Assembly (NCBI RefSeq): GCF_029537235.1
Contig: NZ_CP120638.1
Coordinates: 3,908,501 to 3,972,500 of the forward strand
Length of the DNA: 64,000 nucleotides
From: Rhizobium sp. 32-5/1
GTDB lineage: Bacteria > Pseudomonadota > Alphaproteobacteria > Rhizobiales > Rhizobiaceae
Reading direction: 5' to 3'
The translations under genes were made by a program, and so were the position numbers. Shown in pieces: positions 1 through 11,364 of the stretch (the first letter of the stretch is position 1; each line of letters starts with the position of its first letter). The notes beneath the pieces were generated by a model. It saw only the letters and a list, made by a program, of their open reading frames with translations, did no database searches and was not told where the DNA came from.

Positions 1-809
1 CCATGGGCCTCGATTCCGGCAAGATGACGCTGAAGGACAGTTTTGACGCGCGCAATCCGATCCGGATGGGTGGCTTTACGATCAAGGACTTCCACGGAAA
101 ACACCGCATCCTGACGGTGCCGGAAATCTTCCAGTATTCGTCGAATATCGGGACGGCCAAGGTCGCCGATCTGGTCGGCGTCGACGGCCACAAGGAATTT
201 CTGACAAGGCTCGGTCTGCTCACCAAGATGCAGACCGAATTGCCGGAGGTGGCGACGCCGTCGCAGCCACGCACCTGGAAGAAGATCAATTCCGTGACCA
301 TCTCGTTCGGCCACGGCGTCTCGACGACACCGTTGCAGACGGCGGTTGCCGGTGCGGCGCTGATGAATGGCGGCTACCTGCTGGAGCCGACATTTCTGCC
401 GCGCACGGAGGAGCAGGCGGCTCCCTTCCGTCATAAGGTGATCAAGGACACCACCAGCGCCGACATGCGCTATCTTTTCAACTGGAACGGCATCGCCGGC
501 TCCGGCAAGAATGCGCAGGTTGCGGGCTTCAACGTCGGCGGCAAGACCGGCACGGCCGACAAGGTCATCAATGGTCGTTATTCCAACGATTTGAACTTCA
601 ATTCGTTCATCGCCGGTTTCCCGATGGACAATCCGCGCTACATCGTGCTGACCGTGATCGACGCCCCGTTGACGGGCGAAAGCGGCGGCCGCATTGCCGG
701 CTACACCGCGGCGCCGATGGTACAGAAGATCATCGCCCGCACAGCGCCGCTCCTGGGCATAAAGCCGAAGTTCGGACCCGATGGCTCTGCCTTGCTTGTG
801 TCTTATTGA
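1..809 (+). CDS. ftsI: FtsI (PBP3) peptidoglycan transpeptidase, C-terminal part, cut by window edge
   Basis: Class B penicillin-binding protein that cross-links septal peptidoglycan in the periplasm as part of the divisome. Only the last 268 or so codons are present. The reading frame is open to the left edge, so the true start and the catalytic SxxK motif lie outside. The SxN motif is visible as S-S-N at 138-146 and the KTGT motif at 543-554, in the order and spacing expected of the transpeptidase domain. The stop is TGA at 807-809. It is followed by murE after 66 bases, the normal dcw order. The identity is secure; the missing part is simply window truncation. Confidence 0.95.
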   Translation, partial: MGLDSGKMTLKDSFDARNPIRMGGFTIKDFHGKHRILTVPEIFQYSSNIGTAKVADLVGVDGHKEFLTRLGLLTKMQTELPEVATPSQPRTWKKINSVTISFGHGVSTTPLQTAVAGAALMNGGYLLEPTFLPRTEEQAAPFRHKVIKDTTSADMRYLFNWNGIAGSGKNAQVAGFNVGGKTGTADKVINGRYSNDLNFNSFIAGFPMDNPRYIVLTVIDAPLTGESGGRIAGYTAAPMVQKIIARTAPLLGIKPKFGPDGSALLVSY

Positions 810-875
810 CCATAGAAGGACAATCGGGACGATTCGCCGTCCGGCGTGTCGATGTAGATTTGAAAAGTGCCGTCC

Positions 876-2336
876 ATGAAGCTCAATGACCTGATCGGGA
901 GTGATTTCCCGGAAATCGCAGCGCAACTGCCCCCGCAGGCCGGGGAAATCGAAATCGAGGCAATCACCGCCGATAGCCGGCAGGTCGTGCCGGGCTCGCT
1001 GTTCGTGGCGCTGGCCGGTTCAAAGGCCGATGGCGCCGGTTTCATCAGCGATGCGATTGCCCGCGGCGCGGCTGCCGTGATCGCCGGCACAGGTGTTTCC
1101 TCATCCTCTGCCATTCCCGTGCTGCAGGCCGATAGCCCGCGCCGCGTTCTGGCGCTTGCCGCGGCCCGCTTCTTCGGTCGTCAGCCGGAAACCATGGTTG
1201 CAGTCACCGGAACAGCCGGAAAGACCTCCGTCGCATCCTTCGTCAGGCAGATCTGGGCGCATGGCGGCCTTGCGGCGGCCATGATCGGCACGACGGGCGT
1301 GATTGCGCCGGGTCGCAACGACTACGGCTCGCTGACCACGCCCGATCCCGTTTCGCTGCACAGGCTTCTTGCCGAGCTTGCCGATGCCGGCGTGACCCAT
1401 GCGGCGATGGAGGCCTCAAGCCACGGTCTCGATCAGAACCGGCTGGACGGCGTGCGCCTTAAGGCTGCCGGTTTCACCAATCTCGGTCGCGATCACATGG
1501 ACTATCATCCGACGGTCGAAGATTACATGGCCGCCAAGATGCGGCTGTTCGATGGCGTGCTTCCCAAAGGTTCACCTGCCGTGATTTTTGCCGATGATGC
1601 CTGGTCCGCGCAGGCGATAGCCGCCGCGCAAAAGGGCGGTCACGATGTCCGCACCGTCGGCCGCAAGGGCGACTATCTCGCGCTGAAGCGCGTCGAGCAT
1701 TTCCGCCACAAGCAGATCGCAGAAGTGCATGTCGGCGACGAGATTTTCGAGGTACACATCCCGCTGGCCGGGGATTTTCAGATTTCGAATGCGCTGGTCG
1801 CGGCAGGTCTTGCCATGTCCACCGGTGTTTCGGCCAAGGCCGCCATGGCGGCGCTGGAAAAACTGCAGGGTGCGTCCGGACGACTGGAACTGGTCGGGCA
1901 CACGAAAAGCGGTGCGCTCGCCTATGTCGATTACGCCCACAAGCCGGATGCCCTGGAAAACGTCCTGTCTTCGGTGCGCCCCTTCACCACCGGTCGCGTG
2001 ATCGTCGTCTTCGGTTGCGGCGGCGATCGCGACAAGGGCAAGCGCCCAATCATGGGCGAAATCGCCACGCGTCTCGCCGACGTCGTCATCGTTACGGACG
2101 ACAATCCGCGCTCCGAGGTTCCGGCCACCATCCGCGCCGAGATCATGGCGGCGGCCCGAGGCGCAACCGAGATCGGCGACCGCGCGGCGGCCATCCATGC
2201 CGCCGTCGCCATGCTGCAGTCCGGCGATACGCTGATCGTTGCCGGCAAGGGACACGAAGAGGGCCAGACCATCGGCTCCGTGACCCTGCCGTTCTCGGAT
2301 CATGTCGAACTCAGAAACGCATTGGGAGGTGCCTGA
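876..2336 (+). CDS. murE: UDP-MurNAc-tripeptide synthetase (meso-diaminopimelate adding)
   Basis: Cytoplasmic ATP-dependent ligase that adds meso-diaminopimelate to UDP-MurNAc-L-Ala-D-Glu. The Mur ligase P-loop G-T-A-G-K-T-S begins near residue 112. The D-N-P-R motif that specifies meso-DAP instead of lysine lies at 2100-2111 (residue 409). The frame also allows a GTG at 867, but ATG at 876 gives the family-like N-terminus MKLNDLIG. It makes about 486 residues, a normal length. The stop TGA at 2334-2336 abuts the TTG start of murF, which indicates tight translational coupling in the dcw operon. Confidence 0.96.
   Translation: MKLNDLIGSDFPEIAAQLPPQAGEIEIEAITADSRQVVPGSLFVALAGSKADGAGFISDAIARGAAAVIAGTGVSSSSAIPVLQADSPRRVLALAAARFFGRQPETMVAVTGTAGKTSVASFVRQIWAHGGLAAAMIGTTGVIAPGRNDYGSLTTPDPVSLHRLLAELADAGVTHAAMEASSHGLDQNRLDGVRLKAAGFTNLGRDHMDYHPTVEDYMAAKMRLFDGVLPKGSPAVIFADDAWSAQAIAAAQKGGHDVRTVGRKGDYLALKRVEHFRHKQIAEVHVGDEIFEVHIPLAGDFQISNALVAAGLAMSTGVSAKAAMAALEKLQGASGRLELVGHTKSGALAYVDYAHKPDALENVLSSVRPFTTGRVIVVFGCGGDRDKGKRPIMGEIATRLADVVIVTDDNPRSEVPATIRAEIMAAARGATEIGDRAAAIHAAVAMLQSGDTLIVAGKGHEEGQTIGSVTLPFSDHVELRNALGGA
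2324..2329 (+). promoter_or_regulatory. Shine-Dalgarno site that fixes the TTG start of murF
   Basis: GGGAGG lies inside the 3' end of murE, 8 bases before TTG at 2338. The murF frame is also open further upstream (from 2302), but only the TTG start has a correctly spaced ribosome binding site and gives the family-like N-terminus LSWLWTSADLL. Confidence 0.75.
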
Positions 2337-2337
2337 T

Positions 2338-3770
2338 TTGAGCTGGCTCTGGACAAGCGCTGATCTTCTCGCGGCCCTGAACGGTCGTCCTGTCGGAAAC
2401 CTGCCCGAGGGCATTACCGGAATTTCGATCGATAGCCGCTCCCTCGGCAAGGGCGAGGCCTTCTTCGCCATCAAGGGCGACCGCGTCGATGGCCATGACT
2501 ATGCCGGCGTGGCCATTGCAAACGGCGCCGCCTTGCTTGTCGTCAGCGAGGCCAAGCTGCCGGCGCTTGGCCGGCTGATTGCCCCGATGATCGTCGTCGA
2601 CGACGTCCTGGAAGCGATGATCAGGCTCGGCTGTGCCGCGCGCGATCGCAGCGCCGCCAAGATCATTGCCGTCACCGGGTCCGTCGGCAAGACGACGACC
2701 AAGGAGATGCTACGCCATGTGCTCGAGCCGCTCGGCCGGGTGCATGCCTCCGTCGCATCCTTCAATAATCACTGGGGCGTGCCGCTGACGCTCTCCCGCA
2801 TGCCTGAGAACACCGATTACGGCGTCTTCGAAATCGGCATGAACCATCCGGACGAAATCCGTCCGCTGGTCAAGATGGTGCGCCCGCATGTGGCTGTCGT
2901 CACCAGTGTTGCCGCCGCCCATCTCGGCAACTTCAAGGACCTGACGGAGATCGCCGCCGCCAAGGCCGAGATTTTCGAAGGTCTGGTTGAGGGTGGCCAC
3001 GCCATACTCAATCGCGACAATGACAGCTTCAAGCAGTTGGAAAAGGCGGCAATTGCGACCGGCGTATCGCATATTCACAGCTTCGGCAGCGGCGCCAAGG
3101 CCGATTTCCGCATGGTCGAATTCGCCAATGGCGCCGAGGGGGCCGTTCTTTGGGCGTCGATCGACAACCGGACGCTGGAGATACCGATGGGGGCTCCGGG
3201 ACGCCACATTGCCGAAAATGCGCTTGCGGTGCTTGGAGCAGCGTCCCTCGTCGGCGCCGATATCGATAGCGTTGCGGCGTCGCTTGCCACGCTTCAGCCG
3301 GAAAAAGGTCGTGGCGAACGCCATAGGCGCGCCATTGGCTCCGGTTATTTGACGCTGATCGACGAGAGCTACAATGCCAACCCGGCGTCCATGCGCGCGG
3401 CCATCGCCCTTTTGCGCGATACACCGCCGCAGGAGGGGCCCGACGCATCGCCATCCTCGGCGACATGCTGGAAATGGGCGAGTTCGCGGCGGATGTCCAC
3501 GCCAAGCTCGCCGGTCCCTTGACCGAGGCGGGTATTACCGATGTCTGGCTTACCGGCCCGGAAATGACGCATCTGCGCGATGCCTTGCCGGAGGATTGCA
3601 AGGTCGAATATCGCGAGACTGTCGCTGACCTGAATGCCTTCGCCCTGGATGCGGTTTCTGCCGGCGATGTGGTGATGATCAAGTCGTCCAAGGGTACGGG
3701 CTGCGGCAAGATCGTTGCGGCTCTGCTTGACAAATATCCGGCATTTTCCGACACGGAGCCGACCATCTAG
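2338..3770 (+). CDS. murF: UDP-MurNAc-tripeptide-D-Ala-D-Ala ligase, broken by a -1 frameshift
   Basis: Adds the D-Ala-D-Ala dipeptide to complete the UDP-MurNAc-pentapeptide. A TTG start is chosen because of GGGAGG 8 bases upstream. The P-loop G-S-V-G-K-T-T-T is near residue 114. The frame opened at 2338 runs into a nonsense tail (ending at 3522). The expected continuation, beginning R-I-A-I-L-G-D-M-L-E-M-G, is read in the frame that ends at TAG 3768-3770. The shift lies in the G/C run at 3435-3446. Inserting one G gives E-G-P-G-R-I-A-I-L-G-D and an uninterrupted 477-residue protein. Because the gene is normally essential, I infer a sequence error. Confidence 0.93.
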
Positions 3771-3893
3771 GCGGGCAGGGCAACTTATAACGGGTCTTTG
3801 CAGGCCTAACACTTTCGAATGCGTGCGGTTATCCTTAGCTCAGTTGATTCTGATGCGCGGAATTCGCAACAAACCTTTGGGGAAAGGTCCCTT

Positions 3894-4994
3894 ATGCTGC
3901 TCTGGCTTGTCGAACTGTCGGATCATTTTCAATTTTTCAATCTGTTCCGATACATCACGTTCCGGACCGGTGCTGCGCTCTTCACGTCCGCGATGATCGT
4001 GTTTCTCTTCGGGCCGCGCATGATTTCATCGCTGCGTGTCCGTCAGGGCCGAGGCCAGCCGATCCGGGCCGACGGGCCGCAGACCCATTTCAAGAAGGCC
4101 GGTACGCCGACCATGGGTGGTCTGATGATCCTGGCCGGCATTGTCGGCAGCGCATTGCTCTGGGCCGACCTCTCCAGCGTCTATGTCGTCTCGACGCTGC
4201 TCGTCACGCTCGGCTTCGGCGCCATCGGCTTCTACGACGATTATCTCAAGGTCACCAAACAGTCTGACAAGGGCTTTTCCGGCAAGGCGCGTCTGGGATT
4301 TGAGTTTATTATCGCCGCCATCGCTGTCTTCTTCATGATGCGCACCGCGCTTTCGGCGGGCGTGACCGGCTCGACGTTCGGCTCCTCGCTCACTTTTCCA
4401 TTCCTGAAGGACTTCACCCTCAATCTCGGCTATTTCTTCATCCTGTTCGGCGGCTTCGTCATCGTTGGCGCCGGCAATGCGGTGAACCTGACGGACGGTC
4501 TCGACGGTCTTGCCATCGTGCCTGTCATGATTGCCGCCGCCTCCTTCGGGGTGATCGCCTATCTTGCGGGCAATGCGGTGTTTGCAAATTACCTGCAGAT
4601 CCATTTCGTGCCGGGCACGGGTGAACTGGCGGTCATTCTGGGCGCCGTTATCGGCGCCGGTCTGGGTTTCCTCTGGTTCAATGCGCCGCCCGCCGCCATT
4701 TTCATGGGCGACACGGGATCGCTGGCGCTGGGCGGCCTGATCGGCACTGTCGCCGTTGCCACCAAACACGAGATCGTCATGGTCATCATCGGCGGCCTGT
4801 TCGTCATGGAAACCCTGTCGGTCATCATCCAGGTCTTCTGGTTCAAGCGCACCGGCAAGCGCGTTTTCCTGATGGCGCCGATCCATCACCATTTCGAAAA
4901 GCTCGGCTGGACGGAAAGCCAGGTCGTCATCCGCTTCTGGATCATCGCCGTCATCCTCGCCATGGTCGGCCTGTCCACCCTGAAACTGCGGTGA
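3894..4994 (+). CDS. mraY: Phospho-MurNAc-pentapeptide transferase (lipid I synthase)
   Basis: Integral membrane enzyme that moves phospho-MurNAc-pentapeptide onto undecaprenyl phosphate, giving lipid I. It has many hydrophobic segments, the D-D-Y motif at about residue 115, the N-L-T-D-G-L-D-G motif near residue 201 and the H-H-H-F-E motif near the C-terminus. The frame is open from 3819, but ATG 3894 is preferred: it gives the family N-terminus (MLLWLVEL) and has GGGGAAAGG at 3879-3887 just upstream. It makes 366 residues, typical for the family. murD follows after 7 bases. Confidence 0.97.
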   Translation: MLLWLVELSDHFQFFNLFRYITFRTGAALFTSAMIVFLFGPRMISSLRVRQGRGQPIRADGPQTHFKKAGTPTMGGLMILAGIVGSALLWADLSSVYVVSTLLVTLGFGAIGFYDDYLKVTKQSDKGFSGKARLGFEFIIAAIAVFFMMRTALSAGVTGSTFGSSLTFPFLKDFTLNLGYFFILFGGFVIVGAGNAVNLTDGLDGLAIVPVMIAAASFGVIAYLAGNAVFANYLQIHFVPGTGELAVILGAVIGAGLGFLWFNAPPAAIFMGDTGSLALGGLIGTVAVATKHEIVMVIIGGLFVMETLSVIIQVFWFKRTGKRVFLMAPIHHHFEKLGWTESQVVIRFWIIAVILAMVGLSTLKLR

Positions 4995-5001
4995 TCCGAC
5001 G

Positions 5002-6393
5002 ATGATCCCGGTCACCACCTTCAGCGGCAAGAATGTAGCGCTTTTCGGCCTCGGCGGCTCGGGCCTTGCCACGGCCCGAGCCCTGGTTGCCGGCGGCGCG
5101 ACCGTGACCGCGTGGGACGACAACCCCGACAGCGTCGCCAAGGCGTCGGCGGAGGGCATCGGAACCGGCGATCTGCGTCAGGTCGATTGGAAGGGCTTTT
5201 CCGCTTTCGTCCTGTCGCCTGGCGTGCCGCTCACCCATCCGAAACCGCACTGGACCGTCGATCTTGCCGGCGCTGCAGGCGTCGAGGTCATCGGCGACGT
5301 CGAACTCTTCGTCCGCGAACGTCGCGCGCATGCGCCGGATTGCCCGTTCATCGCCATCACCGGCACGAACGGCAAATCGACGACGACGGCGCTGATCGCC
5401 CACATCCTGAAGTCGAGCGGCCGCGACACGCAGCTCGGCGGCAATATCGGCACGGCCGTGATGACGCTCGATCCGCCTGCCGACGATCGCTTCTATGTCG
5501 TCGAATGCTCGTCCTACCAGATCGATCTTGCGCCTTCGCTCGATCCGTCCGCTGGCATCCTGCTCAACCTGACGCCTGATCATCTCGACCGCCACGGCAG
5601 CATGCAGCATTATGCAGATATCAAGGAACGGCTCGTTGCCGGCAGCGATACAGCGATCGTCGGTGTTGACGATGCGTTTTGCGAGGCGATTGCCGACCGT
5701 GTTGCGCTGCTTGGCAAGTCTGTTATCCGCATCGCCCGCCACAGGACGCTGGGCGAGGGCTTTTATGCCGACGGGGCGAAGATCATGCGGGCGGAGGGCG
5801 GTCAGGCCGAACTCTTTGCCGATCTCGACGGCATTCAGACCCTGCGGGGCAGTCACAATGCGCAGAATGCTGCCGCTGCGATTGCGGCCTGCCTGGCTGT
5901 GGGTGTTTCGCCGAACGAGATCCGCGCCGGCCTCACATCCTTTCCCGGCCTGAAACACCGCATGCAGCCGGTTGGGCGCAGGGGCGATACGGTCTTCGTC
6001 AACGACAGCAAGGCCACAAATGCGGAGGCTGCCGCACCGGCGCTGTCGAGCTACGAGCGGATTTACTGGATCGCCGGCGGTCTGCCGAAAGAGGGCGGCA
6101 TCACGACGCTTTCGCCCTTCTTCCCGAAGATTGCCAAGGCCTATCTGATCGGCGAGGCGGCACCGGCCTTTGCCGCGACGCTCAGTGATACCGTCGCCTT
6201 TGAAATTTCAGGCACGCTCGATCAGGCTGTGGCCCATGCGGCGGCCGATGCGGCGCGGGACAATGCCGGTCCGGCTGCCGTAATGCTGTCACCGGCTTGC
6301 GCAAGCTTCGACCAGTACAAGAATTTTGAAGTCAGGGGCGATGCCTTCGTCGGACATGTTGCCGCGATCGATGGCGTCACCATGCTGGTCTAG
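5002..6393 (+). CDS. murD: UDP-MurNAc-L-alanine:D-glutamate ligase
   Basis: Cytoplasmic Mur ligase that adds D-glutamate. The N-terminal nucleotide-binding loop G-L-G-G-S-G is at residues 16-21 and the P-loop G-T-N-G-K-S-T-T starts at about residue 121. The C-terminal domain contains the L-S-P-A-C-A-S-F-D motif. It makes 463 residues, uninterrupted. It sits 7 bases after mraY and about 95 bases before ftsW, so it is part of the same transcription unit. Confidence 0.97.
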   Translation: MIPVTTFSGKNVALFGLGGSGLATARALVAGGATVTAWDDNPDSVAKASAEGIGTGDLRQVDWKGFSAFVLSPGVPLTHPKPHWTVDLAGAAGVEVIGDVELFVRERRAHAPDCPFIAITGTNGKSTTTALIAHILKSSGRDTQLGGNIGTAVMTLDPPADDRFYVVECSSYQIDLAPSLDPSAGILLNLTPDHLDRHGSMQHYADIKERLVAGSDTAIVGVDDAFCEAIADRVALLGKSVIRIARHRTLGEGFYADGAKIMRAEGGQAELFADLDGIQTLRGSHNAQNAAAAIAACLAVGVSPNEIRAGLTSFPGLKHRMQPVGRRGDTVFVNDSKATNAEAAAPALSSYERIYWIAGGLPKEGGITTLSPFFPKIAKAYLIGEAAPAFAATLSDTVAFEISGTLDQAVAHAAADAARDNAGPAAVMLSPACASFDQYKNFEVRGDAFVGHVAAIDGVTMLV

Positions 6394-6488
6394 GCGATCT
6401 GACGGCCCTTTCGGGCAGAGTGCGGGGCTGAGCCGCCCTGTTGGATATTCCGGTGCGGTCTTCCGCACCACAAGAGGGGACGATGAAT

Positions 6489-7643
6489 ATGGTAAGCCGT
6501 GCCGAGCGTGGCCCCGTGGCCGACTGGTTCTGGACAATCGACCGGGTTTTCCTGGCGACCTTCGTCCTCTTGATGGGGATCGGCTTCATGCTGTCCTTCG
6601 CCGCAAGCCCGGCCGTTGCCGAACGTCTCAATCTCGACAGCTTCCATTTCGTCAAGCGGCACGCCGCTTTCCTTTTGCCGTCACTGGCGGTTATGATAGG
6701 CATTTCATTCCTGACGCCGAGGCAGGTGCGTCGTGCGGCGATGATCCTGCTTCTGGTGTCGCTGGCGATGATGGTTCTGGCGCTGTTTTTCGGCCAGGAA
6801 GTCAAGGGTTCGCGGCGCTGGATTTCGCTGGCCGGCCTGTCCGTGCAGCCGTCCGAATTCATGAAGCCGGCCTTCGTCGTCGTCTGCGCCTGGCTGTTTT
6901 CCGAACACGCCCGCCAGCCCGAAATCCCCGGTAATCTCTTTGCCATATTGCTCTTCGGCATTGTTGGCGCGCTGCTCGTGGCGCAGCCCGATCTCGGCCA
7001 GACGATCCTGACGACGGCAGTCTGGGGCGGCATGTTCTTCATGGCCGGCATGCCCTGGCTGTGGATCATCGTGCTCGGCGGTTCCGCCGTCGGCGGTCTC
7101 GTCGTCGCCTATACGGTGCTGCCGCACGTGGCGGGCCGTATCGACCGGTTTTTGACCGGCGAAGGCGATACGTTCCAGGTCGATACGGCGCTTCAGGCGA
7201 TCGTGCGCGGTGACTGGTTCGGGCAGGGACCGGGAGAGGGCATCGTCAAGCGGATCATCCCGGACAGCCACACCGACTTCATCTTTTCGGTCGCGGCCGA
7301 AGAATTCGGCATCGTCTTTTGCATGTTGATCGTTCTGATCTTCGCCTTTCTCGTCATGCGGGGGCTGACCCATGCTTTCCGCGAGCGCAACGATTTCACG
7401 CGCTTTGCCGTTGCCGGCCTGGTTCTGCAGATCGGCATCCAGTCTATGATCAATATCGGCGTCAACCTTCAGCTTCTGCCGGCCAAGGGCATGACCCTGC
7501 CGCTGATTTCCTATGGCGGTTCATCCATGGTCGCAATCTGCGTCACGGCCGGTTTCATCCTGGCGCTCACCCGCCACCGTCCGGAAAAGCGCGCCGTCGA
7601 GCGCAGCCTGTTCCGGTCCGGCATGGGCGTTCCCGCGGAGTAA
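6489..7643 (+). CDS. ftsW: FtsW, septal SEDS peptidoglycan polymerase
   Basis: Polytopic SEDS-family membrane protein that polymerises lipid II together with FtsI at the septum. It has about ten hydrophobic segments. The conserved blocks K-G-S-R-R-W-I (first third), Q-P-D-L-G-Q-T, the extracytoplasmic loop with H-T-D-F-I-F, and P-L-I-S-Y-G-G-S-S near the end identify the family. The frame is open from 6441 and ATG codons occur at 6483 and 6489. The site AGAGGGGA at 6473-6480 is 8 bases from 6489 but only 2 from 6483, so 6489 is preferred. murG follows 3 bases downstream. Confidence 0.95.
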   Translation: MVSRAERGPVADWFWTIDRVFLATFVLLMGIGFMLSFAASPAVAERLNLDSFHFVKRHAAFLLPSLAVMIGISFLTPRQVRRAAMILLLVSLAMMVLALFFGQEVKGSRRWISLAGLSVQPSEFMKPAFVVVCAWLFSEHARQPEIPGNLFAILLFGIVGALLVAQPDLGQTILTTAVWGGMFFMAGMPWLWIIVLGGSAVGGLVVAYTVLPHVAGRIDRFLTGEGDTFQVDTALQAIVRGDWFGQGPGEGIVKRIIPDSHTDFIFSVAAEEFGIVFCMLIVLIFAFLVMRGLTHAFRERNDFTRFAVAGLVLQIGIQSMINIGVNLQLLPAKGMTLPLISYGGSSMVAICVTAGFILALTRHRPEKRAVERSLFRSGMGVPAE

Positions 7644-7646
7644 GAC

Positions 7647-8771
7647 ATGACCAAAGGTATCATTTTGCTCGCCGCCGGTGGTACCGGCGGCCATCTGTTT
7701 CCGGCCGAAGCGCTTGCGCACGAGCTGAAAACGCTGGGCTATTCCGTACATCTCGTCACCGACAGCCGCGCCGAGCGTTACGCCGGCAAGTTTCCGGCTG
7801 ACGAGATCCATGTCGTCGCATCCGCCACCATCGGCTCGAAAAACCCATTGAAGGTCGCGGGATCGCTGTGGAAGCTGTGGACCGGCATGCGTACCGCGCG
7901 CCGCCTGATCGCGCGGCTGAAGCCGAAGGTCGTGGTCGGTTTCGGCGGCTATCCGACCGTGCCGCCGCTTCTGGCAGCAACCGGCATGGGCGTGCCGTCT
8001 GTCATCCACGAACAGAACGCCGTGATGGGCCGCGCCAACAAGGCGCTCGCCGGTCGCGTCAAGGCAATCGCCGGTGGCTTCCTACCCGAGACCGACGGGC
8101 CTTATGCGACAAAAACCGTGACAACAGGCAATCCGGTTCGCCCCGCCGTGCTGGAGGCGGCGAAGGTGCCCTATCAGCCCTCCAACGAGGGCGACGCGTT
8201 CCGCCTTGTCGTCTTCGGCGGAAGCCAGGGTGCCCAGTATTTTTCCAAGACCGTACCGACCGCGATCAGCCTTCTCGACGATGGTTTGCGCAAACGGCTG
8301 AAAGTCACGCAGCAGGCGCGGCCGGAAGACATGGAAATGGTTCAGGGCTGCATCAGCAAGCTCGACCTCGGCGCCGAGATCGCACCGTTCTTCAACGACA
8401 TGGCCGAACGCATCGCCAACGCCCATCTCGTGATCTGCCGCTCGGGCGCATCGACGGTGTCCGAAATTGCCGTGATCGGCCGTCCGGCGATCCTCGTGCC
8501 GTATCCTTACGCGCTCGATCATGATCAGGCAGCCAATGCGGCGGCGCTTGCTGCAAACGGTGGCGCCAAGGTCATTGCCCAGGCTGATCTTTCCGCCGAG
8601 AAGCTGGCGACAATCCTGACCCACGCCATGAACAACCCGGCCAAGCTTGCCGATATGGCGGAAAAGGCGCGCCAGACCGGCAAGCCGGATGCCACGCGCT
8701 TGCTTGGCGCCATGGTTGACGCTATTGCCAGCGGCTCGACAATTGCTGACTTCAAGGAAAAACGCTCATGA
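7647..8771 (+). CDS. murG: MurG, lipid II-forming GlcNAc transferase
   Basis: Peripheral inner-membrane GT28 glycosyltransferase that adds GlcNAc to lipid I to give lipid II. The N-terminal G-G-T-G-G-H loop is at residues 11-16. The F-G-G-Y-P motif and the C-terminal donor site (G-G-S-Q-G-A, later C-R-S-G-A-S-T) are present. It makes 374 residues, a normal length. The stop overlaps the murC start in ATGA (8768-8771), which indicates translational coupling. Confidence 0.97.
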   Translation: MTKGIILLAAGGTGGHLFPAEALAHELKTLGYSVHLVTDSRAERYAGKFPADEIHVVASATIGSKNPLKVAGSLWKLWTGMRTARRLIARLKPKVVVGFGGYPTVPPLLAATGMGVPSVIHEQNAVMGRANKALAGRVKAIAGGFLPETDGPYATKTVTTGNPVRPAVLEAAKVPYQPSNEGDAFRLVVFGGSQGAQYFSKTVPTAISLLDDGLRKRLKVTQQARPEDMEMVQGCISKLDLGAEIAPFFNDMAERIANAHLVICRSGASTVSEIAVIGRPAILVPYPYALDHDQAANAAALAANGGAKVIAQADLSAEKLATILTHAMNNPAKLADMAEKARQTGKPDATRLLGAMVDAIASGSTIADFKEKRS

Positions 8772-10182
8772 AAATGCCGCAGACGATCGGTCTCGTCCAC
8801 TTCATCGGTATCGGCGGTATCGGCATGAGCGGCATTGCCGAAGTGCTGCACAATCTCGGCCACAAGGTGCAGGGCTCCGACCAGTCCGACAGCGCCAATG
8901 TGCAGCGCCTGCGCGAAAAGGGTATTTCGGTTTTCGTCGGCCATGAGGCCGGCAATCTCGGCGAGGCCGAAGTCGTCGTCGTCTCCACGGCGATCAAGAA
9001 GACCAATCCGGAACTGATCGCCGCGCGCGAAAACTTCTGCCCGTCGTGCGCCGCGCCGAAATGCTGGCCGAACTCATGCGCTTCCGCAACGCCATCGCCA
9101 TCGGTGGCACCCATGGCAAGACGACCACCACGTCGATGGTGGCAGCCCTTCTCGATGCAGGCAATCTCGATCCGACCGTCATCAATGGCGGCATCATCAA
9201 TGCCTATGGCACCAATGCGCGCATGGGCGAGGGCGAGTGGATGGTGGTCGAGGCCGACGAATCCGACGGCACCTTCCTGAAGCTGCCGGCCGATATCGCC
9301 GTCGTCACCAATATCGATCCGGAACATCTCGATCACTACGGCAATTTCGATGCCGTGCGCGCCGCCTTCCGGCAGTTTGTCGAGAATGTGCCGTTCTACG
9401 GCTTCGGCGTCATGTGCCTCGACCATCCCGAGGTCCAGACGATGGTGTCCAAGATCGAGGACCGCAAGGTCATCACCTATGGCGAAAATCCGCAGGCCGA
9501 TGTGCGCTTCTTCAATATGCACATGGACGGCGCGACATCGGTGTTCGACGTCGAGATCCGCCGCCGCCGCACCGGCCAGGTGATTACCATGAAGGACCTG
9601 CGCCTGCCGATGCCCGGTCGGCACAACGTCTCCAACGCCACGGCGGCGATCGCGGTTGCCCAGCGTCTCGGCATCTCTCCTGAAGATATCGCCAAGGGGC
9701 TTGCCTCCTTCGGCGGTGTCAAGCGCCGGTTCACCTTCACCGGCGAGTGGAACAATGTCCGCATCTACGACGATTACGGCCATCATCCCGTCGAGATCAA
9801 GGCCGTGTTGCGCGCGGCGCGCGAGGCCTGCCAGGGCCGCATCATCGCCGTGCACCAGCCGCACCGCTACAGCCGTCTCGAAAGCCTGTTCGAGGATTTT
9901 TCCGCCTGCTTCAACGATGCCGATACCATTCTGCTCGCGCCGGTCTATTCGGCCGGCGAAGAGGCGATCGAAGGCATCAACTCGGTTGAACTTGTCTCCC
10001 GCATCAAGGCCGGCGGTCATCGCGATGCGCGCTATGTCGAGGGACCGGAGGCGCTGGCGCCTGTTATCTCCACCATTGCGCAGCCTGGCGATTTCGTGGT
10101 TCTCTTGGGAGCTGGCAGCATCACATACTGGGCTGCCGCACTTCCTCAGGAACTCGCAGGCATTTCAGGACATCAGGCATGA
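8768..10182 (+). CDS. murC: UDP-MurNAc:L-alanine ligase, broken by a -1 frameshift
   Basis: First Mur ligase of the pathway. It starts in the ATGA overlap with murG. The N-terminal loop G-I-G-G-I-G-M-S-G is in the first frame (8768 onward). The P-loop G-G-T-H-G-K-T-T-T (from 9103) and the rest of the protein are in another frame, ending at TGA 10180-10182. The break is at 9029-9040. Adding one A to the run at 9030-9033 gives [17 protein letters not shown], the expected family sequence, and 471 residues in all. The stop overlaps the murB start by 4 bases. A sequence error is the likely cause. Confidence 0.93.
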
Positions 10183-11154
10183 AGCAGGTAAACGGCGAAA
10201 AACTTCTGGCCTCCCTTGGGGAGGGCGTGAAAGATATTCGTGGGCGCCTGACCCCGGATGCGCCGATGGACCGCGTCACCTGGTTTCGCGCCGGCGGACT
10301 TGCCGAACTGATGTTCCAGCCGCACGACACCGATGATCTCGTGACCTTCCTTAAGCTCGTGCCGGAGAGCGTGCCGGTCATGGTCGTCGGCGTCGGCTCC
10401 AATCTGCTCGTTCGGGATGGAGGCATTCCGGGTGTGGTCATCCGGCTGTCGGCCAAGGGCTTCGGTGATCTCGAACTTGCCGGCGAAAACCGCATAAGGG
10501 CAGGCGCCATTTGCCCGGACAAGAACATTGCCGCTATGGCGCTCGATCACGGCATCGGCGGCTTCCATTTCTACTATGGCATTCCCGGTGCCATCGGCGG
10601 TGCCTTGCGCATGAATGCCGGTGCCAATGGCGGCGAGACCAAGGATCGCGTGGTCGAGGTGCATGCCGTCGATCGGCAGGGCAACCGGCACGTCCTGTCG
10701 AATGCCGATATGGGCTATACCTATCGCCACTCCGAAGCGCCCAAGGATCTGATTTTTACCCATGGCGTTTTCGAAGGTTATGCCGAGGACAAGGCGAAGA
10801 TCTCGCGCCGACATGGACGCCGTGCGCCAGCACCGCGAAACGGTCCAGCCGATTCGCGAAAAGACCGGCGGCTCGACCTTCAAGAACCCGGACGGTCATT
10901 CCGCCTGGAAGCTGATCGACGAAGCCGGCTGCCGCGGCATGATGATCGGCGGCGCGCAGATGTCGCCGATGCACTGCAATTTCATGATCAACACAGGGCA
11001 GGCCAGCGGCTATGAGCTGGAATATCTCGGCGAGACCGTGCGTCAGCGTGTCATGGAGAATTCCGGCATCCTGCTCGAGTGGGAAATCAAGCGCATCGGT
11101 ACGTTCATGCCGGGCTACGAGGTCAAGGAGTTTCTGGGGCGGATGACGGCCTGA
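10179..11154 (+). CDS. murB: UDP-N-acetylenolpyruvoylglucosamine reductase, broken by a frameshift
   Basis: FAD/NADPH enzyme that makes UDP-MurNAc. The first frame carries the FAD-binding motif [12 protein letters not shown] and [15 protein letters not shown]. The second frame carries the catalytic serine motif G-G-S-T-F-K-N-P and the C-terminal domain, ending at TGA 11152-11154. The break lies at 10798-10812 and needs removal of one base (or addition of two). Dropping one base after A-K-I restores R-A-D-M-D-A-V-R and a protein of about 324 residues. A strong terminator follows, so the murE-murB operon appears to end here. Confidence 0.92.
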
Positions 11155-11174
11155 CCGTGTCTGTCGATCGAATC

Positions 11175-11215
11175 AAAAGCCCGCGAAATCAACGATTTCG
11201 CGGGCTTTTTGTCTG
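11175..11215 (+). terminator. Intrinsic terminator after murB
   Basis: AAAAGCCCGCGAAAT and its perfect complement ATTTCGCGGGCTTTT form a 15-bp stem (11175-11209) with a CAACG loop, then a T-rich end. It closes the upstream dcw operon and separates it from the aquaporin gene. Confidence 0.9.
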
Positions 11216-11364
11216 TTCTGATTCCGCTTCAATTTAAACATTACGTCTGCCCGAGGCAGAGTGCCGATCTCAAACCGGTGTCGACATCCCTTGACCGGAG
11301 TCAGAATGTCGAGAATTCTGGTACAGTTGTGCATGGAGCGTCCGCTCCATTTATGGGGGTTTTA